From an uncultured Bacteroidales bacterium (lineage in GTDB: Bacteria; Bacteroidota; Bacteroidia; Bacteroidales; UBA932): DNA of 59,615 bases. The position numbers and the translations under genes are program-made. The first letter of the stretch is position 1, and the number at the start of each line of letters is the position of its first letter. Positions 16,937 to 26,003 of this stretch are shown piece by piece. The notes under the pieces were generated by a model. It searched no databases and was not told where the DNA came from. It was given only the letters and a program-made list of their open reading frames with translations. The stretch lies in NCBI GenBank assembly GCA_900318955.1, contig ONMJ01000021.1:1-59615 (forward strand). The letters are read 5' to 3'.

Positions 16937-19573
16937 ATGGCAAAACCGGCGGAAGATACTCCTCTAATCAAACAATTCTTCGAAGTAAAGGCACAGCATC
17001 CTGAGGCCCTGCTACTGTACAGGGTCGGGGATTTTTATGAATCCTACTCAGATGACGCAGTGACTGCTTCTAAAGTGTTGGGACTGGTCCTGACGAAAAA
17101 GTCAAACGGGGACAAAGGGCCTGTTGCCATGGCCGGATTCCCCCATCATGCCATCGACTCTTACCTTCCAAAGCTTGTCAGAGCCGGCTACAAGGTCGCA
17201 GTCTGCGACCAGCTTGAGGATCCCAAATTTGCGAAAAAGCTCGTTAAAAGGGGAGTGACCGAGATTGTCACCCCTGGTATTTCCCTTGGCGAGAATATGC
17301 TCGAGCAGAAAGAGAATAACTTCCTTGCCGGCCTTACTTTCGAAAAAAATGACTGCGGAGCGGCCTTTCTGGATGTCTCGACCGGGCAGTTTCTACTGGC
17401 CCAAGGGTCCCTTGATTATATCGCAACCCTTCTTTCCTCTCTTAACCCTCGGGAGCTGGTGGTTCAGCGCGGCTACGAGAAAGGGGTCAAAGAGCGTTTC
17501 GGGAACTTCTATACGACCTCTATTGACGAGTGGGCTTTCGTCTACGATTCGGCTGTCATAAAGCTCTGCAAGCAGCTGAATGTTCAGAGTCTCAAGGGTT
17601 TCGCAATCGACTCCTTCCCTCTTGGAATCTGCTCCGCAGGAGCCCTGATGGTCTATTTGGAGCAGACCCAGCATACGGGTCTTAAGAATATCTGCTCGAT
17701 CGGTAGGATTGATGAAGGAAAATTCGTCTGGATGGACCGGTTCACAATGAGAAACCTCGAGGTTTTTGCTCCGGCCTCCGGAGCGGAAGGGTCCTCCCTT
17801 CTCGGGACCATCGACAAGTGCTCTTCTCCTATGGGGGCGAGACTCCTTCGTCAGTGGCTGGCGATGCCGATAATGGATATTAAGGAACTTGATTCCCGCT
17901 ACGATATCGTTCAGCATTTTCTTGATAATGAGGAGCTTCTGGAAAAGGTCACGACCTCACTAGGAAACATTGGCGACCTTGAAAGGATTCTCTCGAGGGT
18001 GGCTACAGGGAGGGTAGGACCTCGGGAGACCATGCAGCTTGCAAGGGGCCTTGGGGAGATGGCTCCTCTAAAGCAGATGTGCTCGGAAGGAGGGTGCGCT
18101 CCTCTTGATGCCTTGATGAGAGGCCTCAAAGACTGCGAAGACTCCCTCAAGAGGATAAGGGAGACTCTTGCAGACGAACCGGCGGCCCAGATTGGTAAAG
18201 GGCCGGTGATCCGCCGCGGTTTTGACAGCGAACTCGATGAGTACAGGGATATCTCCTCCGGTGGAAAAGACATCCTTCTTGAAATGCAGCGCCGAGAGGC
18301 GGAAAGGACAGGTATCAGCTCGCTCAAGATAGGATTCAATAATGTGTTCGGCTATTATATAGAAGTCCGAAACACGTTCAAAGATAAAGTCCCCTCCGAG
18401 TGGGTCAGAAAGCAGACTCTCGTGAATGCAGAACGATATATTACAGAGGAGCTTAAAGAATACGAGGAGAAGATTGTAAGTGCTGAGGATAAGATCTATG
18501 AGATTGAAACGAGGATCTACTCTTCGCTTGTCCTCTTCCTTCAGGGAAAGATAGCGGACATACAGAAAAACTGCCGCATCATAGCAAAGCTCGACGTTCT
18601 CTCATCTTTTGCCGTCCAGGCGGCGACCATGAATTATTGCCGTCCCGAGATGAATAGCTCATATGAACTCGACATCAAGGCCGGTCGTCATCCTGTCATC
18701 GAGACGCTGATGGGCCCTGGAGAGGAGTATATCCCCAATGATGTCCATCTCGATAGGGAGAAGCAGCAGATTATCATTCTGACCGGTCCCAATATGGCCG
18801 GAAAATCGGCCCTCCTTCGCCAGACGGCCCTTATCGTTCTGATGGCCCAGATAGGATCGTTCGTCCCTGCTCGGGAAGCCCATATCGGATATTTCGATAA
18901 GATCTTCACCCGCGTCGGGGCGACAGACAACATTTCCCGCGGGGAATCGACATTCATGGTCGAGATGCTCGAAACGTCAATGATTCTCCATAACCTCTCC
19001 TCCCGCTCGCTGGTGCTTCTCGATGAAATCGGCCGCGGGACCTCGACTTTCGATGGCATGTCGATTGCGCGGTCGATAGTAGAGTATATCCATGAGTACG
19101 GAAAGGGAGCGAAAACTCTCTTTGCAACCCACTACCATGAACTCAATGATCTCGAGGGTCTCTATCCGAGAGTCAAGAACTTCCATGTGACGGTCAAAGA
19201 GGTTGGAAAAGAGGTGATTTTCCTTCGCAAGATAAAGGAGGGCGGGTCTGCCCACAGTTTCGGAATCCATGTCGCCAGAATGGCCGGAATGCCGAAGGAG
19301 GTGCTGGAAATGGCTGAAAAGACCCTTAAGGCGCTGGAAAATAGCGAAGCGTTGGAAAAGGCCGCGATGCTTGCTGAAAAGCCCATAACGCCCCATATGA
19401 CCAAAGAAGGAAAGGTCGAGAAGGACGGCTCGCTCCAGCTTTCCCTCTTCCAGCTTGACGACCCGATGCTGGAAGCCCTTCGCGACCGTCTTAAGGCGGC
19501 GGATCTAAACAATATGACCCCCATGCAGGCATTCGACCTGCTGAGGGCCATGAAAGCTGAACTCGGAATCTAG
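16937..19573 (+). CDS. mutS: DNA mismatch repair protein MutS
   Basis: Recognises mismatches and small loops and starts repair with MutL. The mismatch-reading Phe-x-Glu is seen in RVGDFYESY near residue 35. The core, clamp (LKIGFNNVFGYYIEVRN) and ATPase follow: Walker A TGPNMAGKSALLRQ, Walker B region LVLLDEIGRGTSTFDG, and the His switch ATHYHEL. The C-terminus carries a QLSLFQ beta-clamp-type motif. 878 aa is canonical for MutS1. The ATG at 16937 (MAKPAEDTPL) is chosen because the track-length frame from 16880 overlaps the promoter. The stop overlaps the convergent gene at 19570 by 4 nt. Confidence 0.96.
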   Translation: MAKPAEDTPLIKQFFEVKAQHPEALLLYRVGDFYESYSDDAVTASKVLGLVLTKKSNGDKGPVAMAGFPHHAIDSYLPKLVRAGYKVAVCDQLEDPKFAKKLVKRGVTEIVTPGISLGENMLEQKENNFLAGLTFEKNDCGAAFLDVSTGQFLLAQGSLDYIATLLSSLNPRELVVQRGYEKGVKERFGNFYTTSIDEWAFVYDSAVIKLCKQLNVQSLKGFAIDSFPLGICSAGALMVYLEQTQHTGLKNICSIGRIDEGKFVWMDRFTMRNLEVFAPASGAEGSSLLGTIDKCSSPMGARLLRQWLAMPIMDIKELDSRYDIVQHFLDNEELLEKVTTSLGNIGDLERILSRVATGRVGPRETMQLARGLGEMAPLKQMCSEGGCAPLDALMRGLKDCEDSLKRIRETLADEPAAQIGKGPVIRRGFDSELDEYRDISSGGKDILLEMQRREAERTGISSLKIGFNNVFGYYIEVRNTFKDKVPSEWVRKQTLVNAERYITEELKEYEEKIVSAEDKIYEIETRIYSSLVLFLQGKIADIQKNCRIIAKLDVLSSFAVQAATMNYCRPEMNSSYELDIKAGRHPVIETLMGPGEEYIPNDVHLDREKQQIIILTGPNMAGKSALLRQTALIVLMAQIGSFVPAREAHIGYFDKIFTRVGATDNISRGESTFMVEMLETSMILHNLSSRSLVLLDEIGRGTSTFDGMSIARSIVEYIHEYGKGAKTLFATHYHELNDLEGLYPRVKNFHVTVKEVGKEVIFLRKIKEGGSAHSFGIHVARMAGMPKEVLEMAEKTLKALENSEALEKAAMLAEKPITPHMTKEGKVEKDGSLQLSLFQLDDPMLEALRDRLKAADLNNMTPMQAFDLLRAMKAELGI

Positions 19574-20504
19574 AACTCCATGTCCACAACGACCGGATAA
19601 TGGTCGGAAGGATGGCAGAAATTACGGAAAGTCGTGTCTCTGTGGGACTCGGCATACCCGTCGCGGATTATCCGTGCGGCTTTGACGGTCTTGAAAAGGG
19701 GCTCGGTCATGTAGACCATGTCAATCCTTCGGCCTGACTGCGTTGAGGGCTGGAAATCTCCGGGATAGAACTTCTCGATAACGTCGATATAAGGGGTGTT
19801 GTTCCTTACATAGTTATGGACAAGGAACTGCTTGTCGTCTTCAGCGATACCATAGTGGAAGTTATCGATGCTGGAGATAGCATTGAAATCGCCGAGCATT
19901 ATCCAGTTGTTCTTTGCTGCATCTTTATCTTGAAGGATGGTCTCCTCGCAGATGTATTTCATCTCTACGCTTCTGAAGACGTCGCCTCCCTGTTCTGCCT
20001 TACTCGCTTCCTGATCCTCTGCGAGATAAGCGTATTTCTGGGGCCATGTATGGAGTGTCACCAGATTGAGAGTCTTGTCTCCTATCTCGACTTCGACCTG
20101 TCCTGCGCCATGAACGACAATTATGTCATCCCCGTTTCCATTGATGCGCTTGACGGTTTTGAGGGGATATTTTGAGGTTACAACCTGGGGGAAAGTATCT
20201 CTCTTTCCGGCGAGAACCATATAATTGTGTCCATATCTTCTAGCCAGGAGATCCCAATTATAAGGAAGGTATGCTTCTTCGCAGCCGGCCATCTTTGTAG
20301 CCGTATAACTGCGATATCGTGACTCGGCTTCGCACCAGACGCAGATGTCCGGATCCTGCTCTTTTACGAATTGGACAAAATTGTCGTAATTGTTGTCCTG
20401 ATCGTGCCACATGCCGTTCTGGATATTCCAACTTCCTGTTTTTCCTTTCCGCAGGCTGTGAGCAGAAGAGCCGCAGAAGCGATGAGGTAGAGAATTTTCT
20501 TCAT
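19570..20504 (-). pseudogene. Endonuclease/exonuclease/phosphatase-family lipoprotein, frameshifted near N-terminus
   Basis: The long frame (19570-20412) holds an EEP fold: VWCEAES, TLHTWPQ, GDFNAISS and PSDHYPVV. It lacks the usual leader and first strand. On the minus strand from the ATG at 20504, another frame encodes a textbook lipoprotein signal (MKKILYLIASAALLLTAC) followed by GKEKQEV. The domain frame then resumes as WNIQNG at 20430. The family normally reads V-x-x-x-x-WNIQNG here, so a loss of 13 nt at about 20430/20431 restores both frame and expected residues. Either a recent mutation or an assembly error. Without the first part the product would be cytoplasmic and probably dead. 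Confidence 0.75.
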
Positions 20505-20543
20505 TGTGTTATCGGTTATTACGTGAGACAAAAATAACACTTT

Positions 20544-20576
20544 TTTGTGTCTTTCTGTGCTTTCTTGTTATATTTG
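20544..20576 (+). promoter_or_regulatory. Promoter of galM (TTTG / TATATTTG)
   Basis: TTTG at 20544-20547 and TATATTTG at 20569-20576, 21 nt apart. The galM start is 19 nt beyond. Confidence 0.6.
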
Positions 20577-20595
20577 CCGTAAATAACACTGAATC

Positions 20596-21639
20596 ATGGA
20601 AATCACAAAAGAACTATTTGGAAAAACGGCAGGCGGTGAGGATATTTTCCGCTATACAATCAAGAATAATAGTGGAGCTTACGTACAGCTCTCTCCCGTA
20701 GGCGCCGGAATAGTCGGAATCGGCGTTCCGGACCGCGAGGGAAAGATAGAGAATGTAGTTCTCGGATACGGGAAAGGCGAGGATTATTTTGCCGACGGGC
20801 CCTGCGCCGGAAAGATTCCCGGCAGGTATGCCAACCGCATTGCCAAAGGCAAGTTTACTCTTGATGGAAAAGAATATACGCTTCCTGTCAATAATGGTCC
20901 GAATCATCTTCATGGCGGGCCGGATGGTTTCCAGAACAAGTTGTGGGAGAGCAGGATAGAAGGAGAAGCCGTTGAATTCATGTACTTCTCTGAGGACGGA
21001 GAGGCCGGCTATCCCGGCAATCTTAAGGTAGTGGCTCATTACGAGTGGAGCGAGGAAAACGAGCTTAAACTTACATTGACTGCCGAGACGGACGCACCGA
21101 CCGTCATCAATCTTACCAACCATGTTTATTTCAACCTCAGAGGTTCGGGCTCATGTCTTGATCATATTCTCCGTCTGAATGCATCAGAATTTCTCCCTAC
21201 GGACGAGACTCTTATTCCTACCGGAGAAGTGGCTCCCGTTGCAGGGACGCCGATGGACTTCGTGATTCCGAAGGAGATCGGGGAGGAGATCAAGGCCGAT
21301 TTCCCGGCTTTGAATTACGGTAAGGGATATGACAACTGCTACCTCATCGACGGGGCGCAGCCTGGTCAGCTCAGCGAGGCCGCGGAGCTTTATGAGGACG
21401 AGTCCGGACGCTGTCTCAATGTATATACCACTCAGCCTGCAGTCCAGATATATACCGGAAACTGGCTTTCCGGCTGCCCCGAAGGCAGGAATGGTGAAAA
21501 GTACGAAGACTATGATGCTGTTGCCATAGAGTGCCAGCATTGCCCGGATTCCCCGAACCGTCCGGAATTTCCGACGACGGTTCTAAGACCTGGCGAGGTC
21601 TTTGAGGAGGCCATTATTTGGGCCTTCTCGGTAAAATAA
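20596..21639 (+). CDS. galM: Aldose 1-epimerase (galactose mutarotase)
   Basis: Interconverts alpha and beta anomers of galactose or glucose, supplying alpha-galactose to galactokinase. Family features: VVLGYGKGEDYF, GRYANRIAKGKFTLDGKEY near residue 75, NGPNHLHGGPDGFQNKLW (substrate-binding His), VINLTNHVYFNLRG (catalytic His), and YTGNWLSG with a late Glu in AIECQHCPDSPNRPEFP. No signal peptide, so cytoplasmic. 347 aa is normal. Followed after 19 nt by the broken BNR gene, possibly one transcript. Confidence 0.95.
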   Translation: MEITKELFGKTAGGEDIFRYTIKNNSGAYVQLSPVGAGIVGIGVPDREGKIENVVLGYGKGEDYFADGPCAGKIPGRYANRIAKGKFTLDGKEYTLPVNNGPNHLHGGPDGFQNKLWESRIEGEAVEFMYFSEDGEAGYPGNLKVVAHYEWSEENELKLTLTAETDAPTVINLTNHVYFNLRGSGSCLDHILRLNASEFLPTDETLIPTGEVAPVAGTPMDFVIPKEIGEEIKADFPALNYGKGYDNCYLIDGAQPGQLSEAAELYEDESGRCLNVYTTQPAVQIYTGNWLSGCPEGRNGEKYEDYDAVAIECQHCPDSPNRPEFPTTVLRPGEVFEEAIIWAFSVK

Positions 21640-21658
21640 AAAAAGAGTATATCTCTAA

Positions 21659-23028
21659 ATGAAAAAAGTATTGGCAATCCTTACCGCATCGATCCTCGCG
21701 GCCCATTTTGCCGGAGCGCAGCCTCTAAATAATACCAGAGTCGACGGGTATAGGGGAATCTGGTTAAGCATATTCCCCTCGCCATATATTCTCCGGAGAC
21801 GGACAAGACATTTTTTGTCTATGGCGGAACGACCGATAAAGGGGACAGGCACCTGCTATGCATGGCTGGCTGCTTCGATCATAAAACCGGCCTTCTGCAG
21901 AAGCCCACGGTAGTTTTCGATAAGGAATCTGTCAATGATCCCCATGACAATCCGTCCCTCCAGATAGATAAAGACGGTTATCTTTGGGTTTTCGTCAGCG
22001 GCCGTTCCAAAAAGCGCCCCGGCCATATCTACAAGAGCGACAAGCCCTTTGATATCACTTCTTTCCACCATATCAAGTCCTGGGAGATGACATATCCCCA
22101 GCCTATTTATGATCCTAAGAGGGGTTTTTTTCTCAATTTTACCCAGTATACCGGCGTCAGAAGGCTTTATTGGTCGACATCAAAGGATGGGACCGAATGG
22201 TCGGAAATAAAGAATCTTGCCAATATAATCACCCCGGGGGATACTAAAAGCGGTCATTATGAGATAACCGGTTATGACCCGGTGACGGGGAAGATAGTCG
22301 TGACCTTCAATCGCCATAAAAACGGAGACTGCGATACCAGAACTAATATATATTATCTTGAGTCTTCAGACTGGGGGAAAACATGGAAGACTGCCTCCGG
22401 AAAGAAGGTTGAGACACCCGTCACGACACTGGATTCGCCAGCTCTTATTCTCGATGCCCAGTCGAAAGGACAGAATGTATATATCAAAGATGTAAATTTT
22501 GACAGCAAGGGACGTGCAGTTGTTCTTTTCGTTACTTCTTATGGCCATAAGCCGGGGCCCAAATATGGCCCGAGACAGTGGTCTGTGGCTCGCTGGACCG
22601 GGAAGGAATGGGAATTCCATGACATAACGACTTCTACCCACAACTATGACAGCGGAAGCATCTGGGTGGAGGATGGCGAATGGACTGTAATCGCTCCGAC
22701 AGGGAAAGGGCCTCAGCTCTGGCAGACCGGGGGAGAGGTCGAGATGTGGAAGAGTTATGACAAGGGGGCGACTTGGACAAAGATCAAAGAGTTGACTGAG
22801 GATAGCCGGTACAATATGGGCTATTGCCGCCGTCCCCTGCACGCGGCGGATGACTTCTACTGCTTCTGGTCTGACGGCAATCCCGAGCGCCTCACCCAGT
22901 CCCATCTCTACTTCTGCGACAGGGAAGGTAATGTCTTCATAATGCCGTATAACTTCTCGGATGAATGGACGCACCCAATCCCTCTTGCGGAAGCCGGAAA
23001 AGAATTCGCTGTTTATAATAAGAAATAA
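21659..23028 (+). pseudogene. BNR-repeat (BNR_4-like) secreted protein, deletion-frameshifted
   Basis: The N-terminus in one frame gives a signal peptide (MKKVLAILTASILAAHFAGA) and then RVDGYRGIW. From 21766 another frame continues with KHIPLAIYSPETDKTFFVYG and runs through the whole beta-propeller to 23028 (DNPSLQIDKDGYLWVFVSGR; Asp-box-like SKDGTEW, SDWGKTW and YDKGATWTK). In related proteins about 22 residues separate GYRGIW from the KHIP segment. A loss of about 64 nt at 21764-21766 explains both the gap and the frame change. An internal ATG at 21862 opens the remaining 388 codons but would give a protein without its first blade or signal. Family members act on polysaccharides or are uncharacterised; the substrate is unknown. 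Confidence 0.75.
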
Positions 23029-23034
23029 GCCAGT

Positions 23035-23829
23035 CTATACCGCGACCGGGGCCTTTATAGTTGGCCAGGGGTCGTACCCTTCGAGGGTGAAATCCTCATA
23101 TTTGAAATCAAAGATGCTCTTGACCTCCGGGTTCAGGAGCATTTTTGGAAGAGGTCTAGGCTCACGGCTTAGCTGGAGGGCGACCTGGTCGAAGTGGTTG
23201 CGGTAGATGTGGGTATCGCCGGTAGTATGGATAAATTCGCCACATTCGAGACCGCAGACCTGGGCGATCATCATCGTCAGAAGGGCGTAGGAGGCTATAT
23301 TGAACGGCACTCCGAGGAAGACATCGGCGCTTCTTTGATATAGCTGACAAGAGAGCTTCCCGTTAGCCACATAGAACTGGAAAAGGCAGTGGCAAGGAGG
23401 GAGGGCCATCTTATCGACCTCTCCCGGATTCCATGCACATACGAGCATTCTCCGGCTGTCAGGGTTTCGCTTTATTGTATTGATGACTTCCGAAAGCTGA
23501 TCGATTGACCTTCCGTCCGGAGCCGGCCATGAACGCCACTGATGGCCATATACGGGCCCTAAATCGCCGTTTTCATCGGCCCACTCATCCCATATCGAGA
23601 CTCCATGCTCCTTGAGATACTTGATATTGGTGTCTCCAGCGATGAACCAGAGAAGTTCGTAAATAATCGATTTGAGATGGACTTTCTTAGTCGTCAAGAG
23701 CGGAAATCCTTCCGAAAGGTCAAACCTCATCTGATAGCCGAAGACGCTCTGCGTTCCAACGCCGGTGCGGTCTTCCTTCATCACTCCGTTCTCTCTTATA
23801 TGCCGTAAAAGGTCTAGGTACTGTTTCAT
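23035..23829 (-). CDS. thyA: Thymidylate synthase
   Basis: Converts dUMP to dTMP with methylene-tetrahydrofolate, giving dihydrofolate for FolA. 264 aa, canonical length. The nucleophile is in [13 protein letters not shown]; dUMP-binding [14 protein letters not shown] and GDTHIYRNH are intact; the N-terminal Arg loop is [11 protein letters not shown]. No -7 element is seen in the 9 nt before it. The Rpn gene ends just upstream on the same strand, so transcription probably reads through from there. folA lies 1.6 kb away on the other strand. Confidence 0.97.
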   Translation of the reverse strand: MKQYLDLLRHIRENGVMKEDRTGVGTQSVFGYQMRFDLSEGFPLLTTKKVHLKSIIYELLWFIAGDTNIKYLKEHGVSIWDEWADENGDLGPVYGHQWRSWPAPDGRSIDQLSEVINTIKRNPDSRRMLVCAWNPGEVDKMALPPCHCLFQFYVANGKLSCQLYQRSADVFLGVPFNIASYALLTMMIAQVCGLECGEFIHTTGDTHIYRNHFDQVALQLSREPRPLPKMLLNPEVKSIFDFKYEDFTLEGYDPWPTIKAPVAV

Positions 23830-23838
23830 GTTATATGA

Positions 23839-24774
23839 TTATTTCGTCAGGCTTTTGATTTCTGACGCTGAAAGCCCAGTGCTCTGTTCTATGGTTTCTT
23901 CTGAAAGACCAAGTTCCATCATCCTGGTTGCTATAATGGCCGCCTGTTCTCTAGCCCCTTCAGCTCTTCCTTCAGCTCTTCCTTCCGCTAGTCCTTTTTC
24001 TCTTCCCTCCGCTAGTCCTTTTTCTCTTCCTTCTTTTAATCCTTCGGCAAGTCCTTCTTCCCGAGCGATCCTTTTAGCTCGTCTGTCTGCATTGTAGTTG
24101 TCTTGTCTGATTCTCCACCAGCTCATATAATCCTCCTGTTGTTTTCTTGTCATGCCAGCGAAGGCCGCTGCATTGAATAAAGTATCATACATTTTCAGCA
24201 TCATGGATGTGGGTCTGTGTTCCAAAAATGCTGCATTTTTCATAAAAAAAGCCATCCGGTCTTCTTTCGTTGACAACTCTTCGTCATTCTTGTTGAATTT
24301 GCCAAGTTCCACATAAACAAAGCGGATGTTATCCGTCAAAAGTTGCCCACTTTTTTCTTCGCGTAATTCGAATCGGTGTAGCCATTGGTCCGGAGGAGTC
24401 CCGGGAAGATCGAATGGCGTCAACGCCAAAAAGTAAACCGGCTTCATCCTGTTATCCCAATCTTTGCCAGGCTTAGTTTGCTGTTGAAGGCAGGAAGAGA
24501 CATAGTAGATAGAACGGTTGATGAAGTTATCAACTTCTTTATACTGTACTTCGACAATGAATTTCTTTCCGTTCTCATCTTCGCAGTGAAGGTCATAAAT
24601 TGATCTTCTGCTATTTTTAAACAGTCCGAATTTCTCTTTGTCCAGGTACTTTACTTTTCGGATTTTCCTGTCTTGGAATGCGGCTTCCAGCAGCAAAATC
24701 ATATTCTCCTCCACGCCAAAAACTCGCTTAAACCCCTCATCCGACATTACGTCGACAAATTTAATGTTTGTCAT
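23839..24774 (-). CDS. Rpn-type PD-(D/E)XK nuclease/putative transposase
   Basis: Start at 24774 gives MTNIKFVDVMSDEGFKRVFG, the typical family N-terminus; the frame to 24819 is unneeded. The catalytic core is SIYDLHCEDENGKKFIVEVQ (Asp then E-x-Q). The middle domain includes FVYVELGKFNK and MMLKMYDTLFNAAAFAGMT. The C-terminus holds a tandem Glu/Gly/Lys/Arg tract (REKGLAEGREKGLAEGRAEG) encoded by imperfect 12- and 24-nt DNA repeats (about 23940-24070), followed by a small helix-turn-helix-like end. It lies 9 nt upstream of thyA. These genes are numerous and mobile-looking in Bacteroidales; in E. coli the Rpn proteins promote RecA-independent recombination. Confidence 0.88.
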   Translation of the reverse strand: MTNIKFVDVMSDEGFKRVFGVEENMILLLEAAFQDRKIRKVKYLDKEKFGLFKNSRRSIYDLHCEDENGKKFIVEVQYKEVDNFINRSIYYVSSCLQQQTKPGKDWDNRMKPVYFLALTPFDLPGTPPDQWLHRFELREEKSGQLLTDNIRFVYVELGKFNKNDEELSTKEDRMAFFMKNAAFLEHRPTSMMLKMYDTLFNAAAFAGMTRKQQEDYMSWWRIRQDNYNADRRAKRIAREEGLAEGLKEGREKGLAEGREKGLAEGRAEGRAEGAREQAAIIATRMMELGLSEETIEQSTGLSASEIKSLTK

Positions 24775-25045
24775 TTTCCAGGATATTATGTGAGAAACAT
24801 AGGTACCCTGTATGTGCAAAGATGCTGATTATTCTACAGAATACCAAGAATTCCGACCGGAATTCCCGATGCAATGTTACTTAATTCCATCATTAGGGAG
24901 GATAAAAAACGTAAAAAAGAAATGTCTCTTTTTGTTGTTCCATAAAAAGAGGATCTGTTTCCCCAACAGAAAACCGGTTATAACGCATGAGATCCAGTTC
25001 CTTATCCACTATGCATGAAGCGGTCAGGGAAATAGCAGTGAGAAC
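24775..25045. other. Intergenic stretch without recognised content
   Basis: A/T-rich gap between the Rpn start and the terminator of the GlsB gene. A plus-strand frame here (24812-25018) has no start context or recognisable composition. I see no repeat or RNA structure. Confidence 0.5.
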
Positions 25046-25079
25046 AAAAAAAGGCCGACACCATTATTGGGAGTCGGCC
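25046..25079 (-). terminator. Intrinsic terminator of the GlsB-like gene
   Basis: GGCCGAC at 25053-25059 pairs with GTCGGCC at 25073-25079. On the minus strand the stem is followed by a run of seven T, 22 nt after the stop at 25101. Confidence 0.8.
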
Positions 25080-25100
25080 CTAGATCATTAGGAGAAATGC

Positions 25101-25352
25101 CTATTTCTTCCTGATAAGATTCCAGATCCAAAGCAGAACGACAGAGCCGATGAGGGCACTGACAATCTGTCCATACCACTGTGACCAGAAAGAGCCGTCA
25201 GCTCCGATAAGACCAAGAAGCCATCCGCCTACAACTCCGCCGAGGAGGCCGATGATGATGTTCCAGAGGAGGCCGCCCTTGTCCTTGAAGACAAAGAACC
25301 CTGCCAGCCAACCGGCAACAGCGCCGATGAGAAGGGTAATAAGAATGTTCAT
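25101..25352 (-). CDS. GlsB/YeaQ/YmgE-family membrane protein
   Basis: 83 aa, three hydrophobic segments rich in glycine (LLIGAVAGWLAGFFV, IIIGLLGGVVGGWLLGLIG, IVSALIGSVVLLWIWNLI). This is the family's transglycosylase-associated pattern, with the conserved KGG between helices 1 and 2. Small inner-membrane protein, in other bacteria induced by stress; molecular function unknown. Single-gene transcript with its own terminator. It is divergent from folA, with about 110 nt between them. Confidence 0.88.
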   Translation of the reverse strand: MNILITLLIGAVAGWLAGFFVFKDKGGLLWNIIIGLLGGVVGGWLLGLIGADGSFWSQWYGQIVSALIGSVVLLWIWNLIRKK

Positions 25353-25448
25353 AATCTTTTGGTTTTAGTTAACTGATTGTGTAATAATAATATTACGCCT
25401 ACTAAGCTACAAAATTAGTCTGGAATGACAAAAAATAGCCGTAAAATA

Positions 25449-25456
25449 TTATATTT
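25449..25456 (+). promoter_or_regulatory. -7 element of folA (TATATTTG)
   Basis: TATATTTG 7 nt before the folA start implies a leader of a few nucleotides. No clear -33 TTTG is seen at the expected distance. Confidence 0.4.
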
Positions 25457-25463
25457 GTAGTCA

Positions 25464-26003
25464 ATGATGGAAAAGTGTATTATCGTAGCCGTAGCGGACA
25501 ATTACGCGATCGGAAAAAAGAACCAGCTGCTTTGGAATCTCCCGGGAGACATGCGCTACTTCCGTGAGACAACAACCGGCAGCACGGTTATTATGGGCTG
25601 GATGACTTTCCAGTCTATAGGGCGCGCTCTCCCCAAGCGCCATAATATCGTCATCTCCGAGTTCCCTTGGCCCGATGCCCCTTCGACGGTCGATGTGGTA
25701 GCCTCTCTCCCCGAGGCGTTCGATCTGGCCGCAAAAGATAAGGGCCGCTGCTTTGTCATTGGCGGGGCCTATACATATAGGCAGGCGATGGAAACGGCTG
25801 ATACTCTTTTTATTACTCATGTCCACGATACCGTCCTCGACGCAGATGCGTTCTTCCCCGAGATTGATCCGGCACTTTGGTTGGAGGTCTCACGCACCGA
25901 GCCTAGAAGGGACGAAGCAAGCGGCATAGAGTACGCATTCTCAATCTACAAACGAACCAGAACAAACGGCGGATGGAAAGAGAAAAATTCGGAGGAAGAT
26001 TAG
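25464..26003 (+). CDS. folA: Dihydrofolate reductase
   Basis: Regenerates tetrahydrofolate with NADPH after thymidylate synthase. Family features: IIVAVADNYAIGKKNQLLWN (substrate loop), PGDMRYFRETT (catalytic Asp, then Phe), TVIMGWMTFQSIGRALPKR and CFVIGGAYTYRQAM. Odd point: the residue after MG, usually Arg in MGRxTxxS and in E. coli DHFR a contact to the NADPH 2'-phosphate, is Trp here. Length (179 aa) is normal to slightly long. The last 31 nt overlap the start of the symporter gene, so the two are cotranscribed. Confidence 0.93.
   Translation: MMEKCIIVAVADNYAIGKKNQLLWNLPGDMRYFRETTTGSTVIMGWMTFQSIGRALPKRHNIVISEFPWPDAPSTVDVVASLPEAFDLAAKDKGRCFVIGGAYTYRQAMETADTLFITHVHDTVLDADAFFPEIDPALWLEVSRTEPRRDEASGIEYAFSIYKRTRTNGGWKEKNSEED

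Noticed and set aside
24812-25018. 68-codon plus-strand frame
   Set aside because: A/T-rich, no recognisable domain or start context.
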